64,000 nt of DNA from Siderastrea siderea. Taxonomy: Eukaryota; Cnidaria; Anthozoa; Scleractinia; Rhizangiidae. Where the stretch lies: assembly GCA_964030785.1 (NCBI GenBank), contig OZ034975.1, positions 44,981,569-45,045,568 of the forward strand, in the 5' to 3' direction. Position 1 is the first letter of the stretch. Every line of letters begins with the position of its first letter. The position numbers were made by a program, and so were the translations under genes. The notes below the pieces were generated by a model, which was not told where the DNA came from, did no database searches, and worked only from the letters and a program-made list of their open reading frames with translations. This document shows, piece by piece, positions 36,632 through 47,182 of this stretch.

Positions 36632-36910
36632 GATCTGACTACGTAGAAAGATTTGACTCTGCAAGACATCAACACGACACTAATAGAACTTCAACAGAGC
36701 AGGGTTGCAGCCGTAAACAGCTGTTTCGCTCTTCTTAGAGCTTATCAGTACGGCTATGCCGTACTGATAAGCTCTAAAACTGAAAATGCCGTACTGATGA
36801 GCTCTAAGAAGAGCGAAACAGCTGCCTATGGCTGCAACCCTGCTCTGTTGAAGTTCTATTAGTGTCATGTTGGTGTCTTGCAGAGTCAAATCTTTCTACG
36901 TAGTCAGATC
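36632..36910. mobile_element. Near-perfect fold-back MITE, unit 2 only
   Basis: The arms 36632-36760 (gatctgactacgtagaaaga onward) and 36785-36910 (ending ctacgtagtcagatc) are almost exact inverse copies around a short centre containing gtacggcatagccgtac-like sub-palindromes. Units 1 and 3 lack it, so it arrived after duplication. Confidence 0.88.
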
Positions 36911-37074
36911 AGCCTAGCTGCTATGTCATTTGAGTATTTCTTGGGCTGATTAGGTCTGTTTTACTAAATCCTACGTACACGTGCAGCATTTTCGTTTGCG
37001 GTCCTTTACTGATATTGTTCTACAAGGCATTTATGCCTGCTATACAAAACAGACTACATCGCTACGACACTCAC

Positions 37075-37129
37075 CTTTCTTGTACGCATTCCATATTCGA
37101 ACAGTTTTGTCCCGTGAAGCAGAAACGTA
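37075..37129 (-). pseudogene. Orphan copy of WD40 gene exon 22 (unit 2)
   Basis: This is 55 nt bounded by TAG and GTGAGT. It encodes the same YVSAS-DKTVRIWNAYKK strand with R in place of W, the same change as in unit 1. Confidence 0.85.
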
Positions 37130-37368
37130 CTACAGCAAAAGAAACATACAGGAAAAAACACGTCATGCATGAAACTCTGGAAATGTGTTCTTGAAAAGAG
37201 TTCAAGGTTTTGACCGGTTTGTGTATCCACAGTTGCTTTACGGGTCTGCACACAACGGTGGATTCGTGTGTACTTTGTCATGTGAAGGCCCCTATGAACG
37301 GGCATACGCGAGGCTCAGGCCATTCGCCTTGTTTTCATGTCGGACTAACTGCTGCTTGGCAATGAATA

Positions 37369-37513
37369 GTTGTCCTGTGCCTCTTTTTCAAAGCGAGGCC
37401 TGGTGCACGGCCTTTCATATGAAAATGAGTTTTCATTCACATGCAAATAAAACTCATTTTCATATGAAAGGATGTCCACCTAGCCTCGCTTTGAGAAAGA
37501 GGCACAAGACAAC
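37369..37513. repeat. Palindromic element, gttgtcctgtgcctcttttt ends (unit 2)
   Basis: Unit 2 counterpart of 19681-19825, between the copies of WD40 exons 22 and 21. Confidence 0.8.
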
Positions 37514-37600
37514 TCAGAAATGGCTTATTGCAGACAACTGAAATAAGCTTCTTGCGAAGAAAACGAACAAAGAAAAAATAAATAAAAATTCATACAATAC

Positions 37601-37694
37601 CTGGCTTCTCTCAGGAATGTGAATAATGCAGCAGACTGAATCACTGTGTCCAAGATTCTTCTGAACAATTTTACGCATCTCTGGATCATGAAAT
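37601..37694 (-). pseudogene. Orphan copy of WD40 gene exon 21 (unit 2)
   Basis: 94 nt with open frame and splice sites. It encodes FHDPEMRK where the intact gene has VYDPETRK. Confidence 0.85.
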
Positions 37695-38014
37695 CTGTGA
37701 AAAAGGTGATAAATATCAATTTTCTCTTTACCATATCAGTACACTACTCAACAGGAAGGTTATAAAGACTTGAAAGACTAAGTATTTAGAGAGTGTCTTA
37801 ACCCTTCAAGCCCCAAGAGTGACAAGCATTTAGTTTCTCCTTACAATATCACTAGTTGATCAGGTATACAGGTCACGAGAATAAAGGAAAGGATCACTAG
37901 ACTTGAAATGTGTTAATTTTTAATCACTTTCTCCCAACTAGTAACATAAGAAATATATGGAGAACAGTGAGGAGAATATACATGTGGATTTTGGGGCTTA
38001 AAGGATTAACTGAC

Positions 38015-38116
38015 CGTATGATTTCCTGAACACCAGCGACAATGCAGCCATTCACTTGATTAATACAAGGTGCAGATACTGCTCCTTGGGCACTGAGAAC
38101 TAGATCACGTGACATG
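38015..38116 (-). pseudogene. Partial copy of WD40 gene exon 20 (unit 2)
   Basis: It encodes LSAQGAVSAPCINQVNGCIV, close to exon 20 (49627-49739). The 5' part and acceptor are lost and the donor has changed from GTGAGT to GTCAGT. Unit 1 lacks exon 20 altogether. Confidence 0.8.
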
Positions 38117-38870
38117 AAAGCAAACGTGAAAATGCTCCCTCGTGTGTACTGACACTTTTTTGTTGAGCGTGGATTTAGACGGCCAATGTACAACATTAAC
38201 CAATCAAATTAGCCAATTTTTTCCTTCATATTTCTTTTGGAACTCTTGAACTCGTGCTCAAAATTCAAAATGGCATCCGAAAGTGTTGAGCTTGAGATAC
38301 AGCAATGCATGGTCAAAAGAACGAGGAACCTGCTTGAACTGTCACCAATTCACGACTTGATATCGACTTGTACATGCAGAGGCAACCCAGTGTTATACGA
38401 TAAAAATCATAAAGACTATGGAAATAAAGCCGTAACGAACAAAGTGTTTGCACCAATACTGATTTTTTGAACTAGTTTCCAGGCCCTCGTCTGGTGAATA
38501 TCAGTTACCCCAAAGCAAGTTTCTTTCGTTTGCTCCCTCGTGTGTACTATAATATGGAGCAAGCTCCCGCTGTATGCATCCTCGTGTGTACTGGTCGTGC
38601 AAATTGACCCTGGAGCATGCTCTGGGAGCAAAACCCTTCGTGTGTATCGGCCTTAAAGCGTGCGCGTTTAGAAATTAATCGGGGCCCAGTTGTTCAAAGC
38701 ACGATAATGTAACCAAAATGTAACCTTTCCACTCCGCTTTCTCCTCTCCTCAAAAACCAACATCTCCAAATTCCAATTCAATCTTGGAGGTGTCCCCAGT
38801 TAGCATTCTGTGCTAACTACCATCGACACCTAACGAAAGTGATTGATTTATTTTATTGTTATTTACATAC

Positions 38871-38951
38871 CTCTCAGGGCTTTAAGTCAAGTCCATAATA
38901 ATTCAATTTGAAGCGAGTTCATTGCTCTCCAGGACGCTTGGATTACTGTTC
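38871..38951 (-). pseudogene. Broken copy of WD40 gene exon 17 at the unit 2 junction
   Basis: 81 nt as in the intact exon, but with two stop codons in the WD40 frame (TGA and TAA). Confidence 0.85.
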
Positions 38952-39120
38952 CTGAAAGTGTCATGGAAACTAAGATGGAAACATAAGAAAATGCAGCAGT
39001 TAGACAGTGGTCCTGAGATAGGAAGGCATCTATCATTCTCGGAAAACTATGGATACGCGCCGCTGTTGTCGTTTGTAATACATTCAGAAAATGTCTTTTG
39101 GGAGCCAAAGAAGAATGCAT
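38887..39120 (-). other. Junction-spanning chimeric ORF, second copy
   Basis: A 77-codon ATG frame starts MHSSLAP (CMC2) and runs across the same junction into WD40 intron 16 and exon 17. Over the first 58 or so codons it matches the unit 1 version (KRHFLNVLQTTTAARIHSF...), then the 5-base indel in unit 1 changes the end. Its upstream sequence is a partial copy of the CMC2 5' flank. Function unknown; perhaps none. Confidence 0.5.
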
Positions 39121-39807
39121 AGCTTGTACATTCTATTAAATCTCTTCTTTTTGATGCTTCAATAACAACTTGCAGCTATCACCGGGCCTAGCAGCCAGGC
39201 TAGCCGGGCCAACACTTTCTTGTCGCTAAATTTCACTTTAGAGCAAAACGATAGAGAAAGTCGATAGTTCTCTTTCTATATAACACATAAAGGTTTATCA
39301 GACCATTAAGTTACATAAAACTGAAAATAGTACATCAAAAAATTGGATTAGCGAAAGTAAAACCATCTTTTCACATGGCAGCTTCTAAATTTAGTCACAG
39401 GTGGGCTGGCTCGCTTCATGCCATACCGGGCTGAACAGTCACCTTGGCAGACCAAGCCAGCCCGGCTAACCGAGCCAGCCCACTCATGTAATCGGTCCCT
39501 AAGAGCGAACAGGTCTACGTAGAGATCACGTAAGCACTCAAAAGTAAGCCTGCTTATTTCCCACCCAATAAAATCACTTTGTTGGGTTTGATTGATGTGA
39601 GCCACTCAAGATGGCTATTTGTGATTGCTTAGTGTTTAAGAACATGAAAGGAGTGCTTCTCGCACTTCTCAAGCAGTGTTCTTAAAAATTTACAAGTGCA
39701 AGTGCAAGACCTGCTAGTTACACCTGAAGGCTAAGGAGAAGTCGGTTGCTGATCAACTTGAGCGGCTGAAAAATATGAAATTTACAAATGTGCTAAAATA
39801 TACTTAC

Positions 39808-40054
39808 CTCTTCCTTCAAACACGAATTCAAGGCTCTTTTGATGTCGTTACATTTGCCCAGGAATTTTCGAACAGGATGCTATTATGCAACAAAACAAGA
39901 CAAAAAAAAACACGCCGTTATGCAACCCAACATGCTGCAGAGACAGTGGGACAAGGTAAACACACCGCTCACAAACCTCTTCGTGGCAACGATGAAGCTG
40001 CTCTATTATTTCTAAACAATCGCTATGAAGGTGGGGAGCCAAAGAAGGATGCAT
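39808..40054 (-). pseudogene. Truncated CMC2 copy, exons 1-2 intact, exon 3 missing (unit 3)
   Basis: Exon 1 is 40054-39977 and exon 2 is 39879-39808. Both encode the same residues as the complete gene, with all four CX9C cysteines and splice sites kept. No exon 3 follows before unit 2. Read-through after exon 2 adds only VSIF before a stop. A truncated twin-CX9C peptide of about 54 residues could be made; more likely it is non-functional. Confidence 0.85.
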
Positions 40055-40206
40055 AACTTGTACAATCTATCAAATCTCTTCTTTTCTCTATGCCTTACTA
40101 CTAACTTCCTAACAACTTGCAGTGTTGTTTATCACCAGGCCTTAGCAGCCAGGCCAGACCATCCACCTCTTACGCCTCATGTAAGAGGAGACAAAATATA
40201 CCTTAA

Positions 40207-40588
40207 AGGGGCATAGTCACGGGGGTTTCGCAGATTTCTGGTCAAAACTGTGCTAAAATTATCGGTAGCTAACTTTATCCATGCCCAATTGTGTTTGAAC
40301 ATTTAAAGGAACATATTAACTTTATTTCATTAAGAGAAAACAAACCATGACCATTAAATATCGATTTAATGTCAACACGCTTAAAGAATTTGAAAAGTTT
40401 AGCCTAATTTTTTCAAATTGCAATCCATTTCCATCCGTGCCATCCGTAGCAACAGACGACAGAAAATAGTTTCAGTGAAGTCATATAGTCTTTGGTAACA
40501 AAACTAGACCATTATTTGTGGGTGTTCATTGATGTGAGGACATACTTTTGATTTTTAAAGTAAACTAAAATAGTGTGACCATGCCCCT
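40207..40588. mobile_element. piggyBac-type MITE with TTAA target duplication, unit 3 only
   Basis: It begins AGGGGCATAGTCAC and ends GTGACCATGCCCCT, with TTAA on both sides (40203-40206 and 40589-40592). Units 1 and 2 show the empty site ccttaattag / ctttaattag. At 382 bp it has no coding capacity. Confidence 0.92.
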
Positions 40589-41122
40589 TTAATTAGTGTG
40601 GCCGGAAAAGTTAACCTTCGGTCTTTATTTACAAGTTTTCCTCGTTTTCCTATTTGTTCGAAGCTGAAGTGTTTGTAATCCATGAAAATCTTCAAATATG
40701 GAAAAATCATTGCACGCGTCTTTGTTTTGTTTTGTTTGTTCGGTTCTCTTTTTTTTTTTTTTAGTTTCTTACCTAGGGGATTAGTCTCGCCTGTTGAACA
40801 CCTATCTTCACTATCTTGAGGGACGTTGTCTTTCTTTCATGCTTTGATGTCTGTACAAAAAATGCGATTAGGATAGTGTCAACTGGAGGGAAGAATGACG
40901 ACCTTTATCAACAGGAAGACAGACTGCCTGAATTATCTTATATTAACAGTCTTGTGATTCGTGCATGTTCAGCTACACCCCTACACGTGACCGGGTATTT
41001 CCTAGAAAAGAGAAACAATGAACTGGCATATCGAGTGATCAACTAGTTCCGGGGAGTGTTAAAGCAAAGCGCTTCTCGACAAGTTACATTCAAAGGAAAT
41101 ATTCCAACTGCATCGGCAAAGG

Positions 41123-44100
41123 ATGTATTTTGCGTCAGCTTGGTTGCTTCTATTAAATGGCTTTTGGACTTTAGGTGAGTTTGTGAGCTAAGGTTATTAT
41201 CAGTGATATCTTTGTAACTGATTCCAGGGACAAGAATTGAAGAAATGCATGAACCTTTTGTGGTTTTTGTGTATTGTGGGAAAATTAGATGCGGTCATTG
41301 TTTCGTTTTTTTACAGTTATCAGCCTTTCAAAAAAGTAAAGACATTATAGAGAAATTTTTATTTGTTATTCTGTTTCAATGCGCATTGCCTTTCTTAACG
41401 CTTCCCATATTCTGAGCGCATTTCAACTAAAATATATATCGGCCTTCGTTTTACAACAATAATATTAGCAGCTTACTGAATTGCTCGTCTTCCCAAAAGT
41501 GACAGTGGTCGCAGTCAGAGATCCTTGTACCGAATTCTGTTGTAGGATTTATGGGACATGACTCGAAACGGCCGGTATCTTGAACGAACCAGCTTATAAG
41601 TTGTTTCAGAGTCGTCTCATACGCGATACGCTGAGAGTACCGCATTAAATCGCGTAATCAGGATCCAGACTGAATAAGTTCTCCAATACCACAAGCAACG
41701 TAATTAAATAAGCCCTTTCAGAATTACGATATCAAACGAATGAAACAAATACAAGCATATAAAACAACAATTTATTGACTTGCAAATTCATTGCACGACT
41801 TGACCTTTTATCGCGTGACTTATTTAGCTATTGTGTCTTGTAAGTACAGTCGAAGCTCTCGTAAGCGACCACCTCGGGAATTCAGAAACGTGGTCGCAAC
41901 TAGAGCTGGTCGTTTACGAGAATGGGCTCTCGTAAGCGAGCACGTGATAAAACAATAGAGGGTGGTCGCTTAATTACGAGTGCTTTTAGCAGCAAGCTTG
42001 GCATAAGTTGTTGGTTACCAACAGTATTGTAGTAATAATATTAAATAGTTTATTATTGCCTTTCACAGAAGAGGTTCGCGTATGTAAAGTCAACGAACGA
42101 TTAGAGTTTATGCTATGTACTACTCTAAATTTGATCACTAAATAAGTGTTTCTATAGAAGTGTTGACTGAGTGGTCGCTTACGAGAACTTAAAAACAAAG
42201 GACAAGACCAGTCGGTAATTCACAAAAGTGGTCGCAGTCGCTTACGGGAGCGGTCGCCTGCGAGAGCTTTCAGTTACAGAGGTTAAGTGACAATTCAAAC
42301 AGGGTTTTACAGTGCTGGTCGTAACTAGAGCTGGTCGCCTACGAGAGTGTTCGCAACTTAGTTAGTATTGGAAAATGAATTCTTGTGTTGACAAACGTAT
42401 AGCAAAGTGATATTTAACTAAAAGTGAAGTGCTGTAGTCGAGTAATAATTATTCAGGGCCGTCATTCACAAGAGCTGGGCTGGCTCGATATTTCCCAATA
42501 AACGCGATTACATGGAAAAATCTCAGCCCGGTTAGTCGGGATGCTGGTATTGTGATGCCGGGATCCATGCAATCGTGATGTCGATTCAGGTTTTGGTGTG
42601 TTTCTGACACACAGGACCGGTGTTAATGCGACTTGCCACTTTGAGTATTATTGCTTGTCCTTGTGACACTCTGCCTTTGCTTCTGGCCCCTAGGAACTGT
42701 CTCTGCGGATCAATGGTTTTCTTCAAGACACAGTGGGACCGATACAGTCAGCTGTGGTCTTCAACAGTCTAAACCCTGCAAGACAATCTACCAAGCTGCT
42801 ACGCGTGCACATGACGGTGACGTCATCAACATAGACGGGTCAGGCACGTCACGTGACCCATATCCTTGCGAGTCTGAGGAAGGATTGCAGCTAGCAGGTG
42901 TAGTTATTCGCGGTTATGGAACTCGCGCAGTTATCGCTTGTAAAAATAGTAGCTTTCGGTTTTCTTGCGATATCAAAAATGATGCTTTGAGTGGCGTCTC
43001 TTTGGCAGGAATTACGTTTGTAAACACTTCCCTGTACCTAGTTGGATGCTCTTTAAAGATGGCCGAGGTGAATTTTGTTAACAGCTCTGTTGACACTCTG
43101 TCCCTGAGCTTTGCAGAAGGTTTAACAGTAAACGTTTACTTCACTGGCTGCATTTTTCAAAACAACAGTGCTAACGGTGTCAAGATCTTCGGAGATTCAG
43201 TGAATTTCGAAATTTGGAACTCCACATTCGCTAACAATAATCTCCGCAATGCAGATATCGCGCTATTGGTCATATCGCCTCAAACCTTACAAGCTCAGAC
43301 AAGAGTCAACTTCACTAATATCACTGTCGTGCATAACACCTGTCCCGGTGAAGCATGCTTTAAAATTGCATCTCGAAACAATGGAAAATTGACGATGAAA
43401 ATAGAGGAAGGGCAATTTGAGAACAACCAGGCAGAAGAAAATGTTCTGGACATTAGTGGTACTTCAGTTATCGAACTTAAGTCCGTTCAGTTTAGAAACA
43501 ACAATGGCAGGGCTGTTAACATTCATGATGGAAACTCTGTGGAACTTAATCTCGCTAAAGGGAACTTTGTTGAAAACCGCATAGACCATTGGAATAAGAT
43601 TAGAGATGGAGCAGCAATTATTGTCCACAGATTCAAGCAGGAGGCTCTCGTCTTCATGTCGAGGTCAAACTTCAGCTCGAACCAAGCTGAGAACGGTGGT
43701 GCATGTGCGTTTGTATACTTATCATCGTTGATATTGAATATCAAAAGCTGTCATTTTGGCCATAATGAAGGTTGGAGTTCAGGTGGCGCGTTGACCGTTG
43801 GAACAAATTATAACTGGCAAGAGAAAGCCGCGATAAATATTAACAATTCAAACTTTAATGCCAACACACTTTACTTTCGTTTATACGAGCATAATCCTTC
43901 AAACGGTGACATTCCTTACGATCAAGATTCAGGAGGGGGTGGTGCTTTGGCATTGTATGTGCTTGACATGTGGAATCTTACCTTAATAAATAACACTTTT
44001 GCGGACAACAAAGCTGAAGAAAAGAAGGCAGGGGCTATAAGAGCTAACATTGGTACCCTCCATCGAGAAGCTGTTTTTCTCAATTGTGAATTCCTTCGCA

Positions 44101-46940
44101 ATTCTGGAGTCACTTCAGGAACTTTTGAACTAAGCGTAAGCTATCCTTTACCGTTATTACAAGCGCGCGTGACAATACAAAATTGCACGTTCATTCAAAA
44201 CAAAGCCTTTGTCACGGGATACGGCCTTGCCACTACATACGACATTTTTCTGCCGTATCAAAACTACTTGATGATCTCATTCTGTAAGGTTCAAAACAAC
44301 TCAGGAGGTGGAATATTTATTGGAAACACTTCCAGAACAAGTGATATCCGCGTAGAGAATACTCTAATAAGTGACAATAAAAACTTTGAGCTCTCTCTTT
44401 TTAACAAAATCGTCCGTGACGCGAGCTTTAAATTCACCAAAGTGTCAATATTGAGAAACAACTGCGAAGCAAAGAGTTCCATCTTTCACGTTTCCATGTA
44501 TCAAGGCAAAAATTCCTTGAACCTGCAAACCAGCAAAATCGAGGACAATTTCTGCAAGTCAGGGGTTATGAAGATTTCTGTTACACCGCACGTATACACA
44601 TACCCAGACAAGATCGCCATCAAGTCAAGCACTGCGGTCATTATAAATAACACTGTGTTTCGTGGAAACTCTGGCGTTGCTGAGAGCACGCTCACAGTGT
44701 TCGACGCAAAGGTGGTGAACATTCAAAACAGCACTTTTATTAACAACTTCGGCGGTAATGACGGATCACACGTGCGAGTTCAGCTTCGCTCGAGCGATTT
44801 AAAGATTTACAAAACCAACTTCTACCAGTCAGAGAAGTCGCAAACCTTCAACTTGCAAAAAGAGAAACCTTATAGCGGATTTTTAACAGTTACAACTTTC
44901 GGAAATATGTCTGTGCGCGAGAGTTCTTTCGTCTCTGATCCTCTCAACCACGACGGTGTTACTCTCATATTTGTTAGAGGTGCGGCCAAAGTTTCTATGG
45001 ATGATTCTGTACGAATTCAATCCTCGGTCGGAAGTAAGCTGAAACTCCACAATTTCACTCACTGGGAAATTTTAACCGTTGGAAAGAAGTTCCTTCAGGC
45101 CTTCATAACTTCGTTTGCAATGAGTGCTCAGCCTTGTCCCGTAGGAACCTACAGCATAAGGAGAGGAACCAGAAACGGCTTCGCAAATGAGAACCAAGTA
45201 AAATGTCTTCCATGTCCCAATGGGGCAAACTGTACCTCATCTTTGGCCGCAAGACCGAACTTTTGGGGTTTTCCCATTGGCGATCAAGTATACTTCACGT
45301 TCTGTCCCGAAGGGTACTGTTGTCCGGCTGTCAATCAAAAGTGCCGTTACCGCAATGACAGCTACTTGCATTCTGGTTGCCAAGGAAATCGAACTGGAAT
45401 TCTCTGTGGAAGATGTAAAAAGGACTTCAGTGAAGCTCTGTTCTCCACCAATTGTCACCCTGTCCAAGATTGTACTCATCGTTGGTATCTGGTCCTTATT
45501 TTCATCTGTACAATGTTGTTCGCGTTGTATCTCATCCGGAAACCTCCAGTATTCCAAAAATTGATGACAGAATTAACATGGTTTCTTCCAAGCCACAGGC
45601 TAAAAGACTACCAAGACTTACGCAACATAGGAATTGAAAACAAAACAAATGGTACCTCCTCTTTCTCTTCTGATGGATTCCTTAAAATCCTCTTTTATTT
45701 TTACCAAGTTGCTGGACTGTTGACTATTTCATCTTATGGAGTGAGCGAACTGTTAAGAGAGAACATTGTGTTGCCACTGATAAACCTTATGGACTTTAAG
45801 CTGTATGCTAACAATGGCTGGAATATCTGCCCTTTTCCTGGTATCACGCCATTAACCAAAACACTGTTTCAACTTGTTATCGTTATGGCTCTCTTCTTGT
45901 CAGTCCTGTTTATCTACCTTCTGCACAGCGGTCTCAACAAGCTAAGCAAGCGCACTCAAGTCCTTCCCCAATGCGGCCCTTACCTCGGAGCGATCCTGGA
46001 GATCGTGTTGCTAGGGTACTCAGCGGCGACTGGCACTGCAATGAAGCTGTTGGACTGTAGAAAAATTCAGCACGTTTCACGGTGGTATCATAACGCGGAA
46101 GTCACGTGTTTTCAGTGGTGGCAAAGCGCCTCTATAGCGGCAATTGTTCTGTATTTGTTCCCGTTTATATTCATGTTATATGTTGGTTCTCTGCGGCTGC
46201 ATCGGCGGCAAATTTCAGCGAAGAAGTTTCTATTGGCATGTGTCTTCCCTCTTCCATATTTTCTGCTTGTCTTTGTTTCTTATTTAAACAAAGTTTTAAC
46301 ACGACCGCACCACTCCCAAGAGATGACATTAAAATCGTCTGCTGTTGATGTTCAAGAGGAAATGACCAGTTCTCCCCAGTGCACCATAGAAAACTCAGTT
46401 CTCGAAGTACTGAGTGCTCCGTTCTGCAAGCCAGAACAAGATGAACAATCACCAGGCAAGATCTATTGGGAGAGCATCCTCATTGGTCGCCGATTTATTT
46501 TAATTCTGGTTGCCTGGTTCGTCTCTCACGCCTTCCTGCGGTCTGTTTGCCTTGCAGTCCTATGCTTAATTTTCCTGTTACACCACCTATCCCAGAAGCC
46601 CTTCGTCAAGTTTCGCGCCAACCTCGCGGAGACAGTTTCCTTGACAACCCTGGTCGTTATAGCAATACTGAATGTTGGGGTGGCTTCGTATTATTCCGCA
46701 GGGGCTGAAGCCCGCGATGTGAGGGAGAAGTACGTACAAGGGTTTCTTTTAACAGAAGCAGTTTTACTAGGCTTTGTTCCGTTTGTTTTTGTAGCTTTCG
46801 TCTCCTTTACATTGGCTTCGCAACTTGTTCGTCTGTTGATTGTTTTAATCCAGTTGGCTCGGTGGGTTGTCGACAAAACAAAAACTTATAAACAAAAACT
46901 GCGGTTAGAACAAGGCGAACCTTTGCTTTCTTCTAATTGA
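41123..46940 (+). CDS. Receptor-like gene C: beta-helix ectodomain plus about ten membrane helices, complete
   Basis: Exon 1 is 41123-41174 (MYFASAWLLLLNGFWTL) and exon 2 is 42694-46940, giving 1432 residues. The signal peptide probably ends at TVSA/DQW. Residues about 25-820 are rich in Asn, Ser and Thr, with recurring V-x-F-x-N-C/S-x-F-x-x-N patterns (FTGCIFQNNSANG, NNTFADNKAEE), as in right-handed parallel beta-helix proteins, and many N-glycosylation sequons. Residues about 830-945 hold a Cys-rich module (AQPCPVGTYS, CLPCPNGANC, GILCGRCKKDF) similar to ephrin-receptor/EGF-type modules. From about 945 there are about ten hydrophobic segments, then a short basic tail ending in QGEPLLSSN. 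This suggests a plasma-membrane protein with a large recognition surface outside. The exact family and ligand are unknown. It is the only one of the three copies without a stop. Confidence 0.8.
41847..42353. mobile_element. Tc1/mariner-like non-autonomous element (unit 3, intron 1)
   Basis: The left end is ta-cagtcgaagctctcgtaa and the right part ggtcgcctacgagagtg is inverted. It matches the element in receptor A intron 1 without the nested palindrome, and receptor B lacks it. Confidence 0.7.
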
Positions 46941-47182
46941 TCATTGTATGGCAAGATCATTTTCATGCGGAGAGCAGAACGCAACTTCATATAGTTAATT
47001 CAAATTAATTCAGCTAATTCAGACATCATGAACAATTAGAAACTTAGAGACTACTTTCTGTGGGTTGTTGACGAGCCCACGACAGGAATGAGATGTAGTG
47101 TGAATCGCCTTGACACGAAGTTCTTCCTCGTTTCCATGTTGTTGAAGTGCGCAAAACACGAAACGCTCTTCTCTGCACCCTC

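Larger units (their letters stand above)
21075..39100. repeat. Tandem duplication unit 2 (dead CMC2 exons, receptor B, WD40 exon copies)
   Basis: It starts at the junction where WD40 intron sequence cttttg meets ggagccaaag of CMC2 and ends at the identical junction 39100/39101. It is 18.0 kb because receptor B intron 1 has gained about 7.6 kb (about 23.3-30.9 kb). The first 100 bp are a fragment of CMC2 exon 1 and 5' flank. After that comes the same CMC2 intron-2 sequence that begins unit 1, so the junction is complex. Confidence 0.85.
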
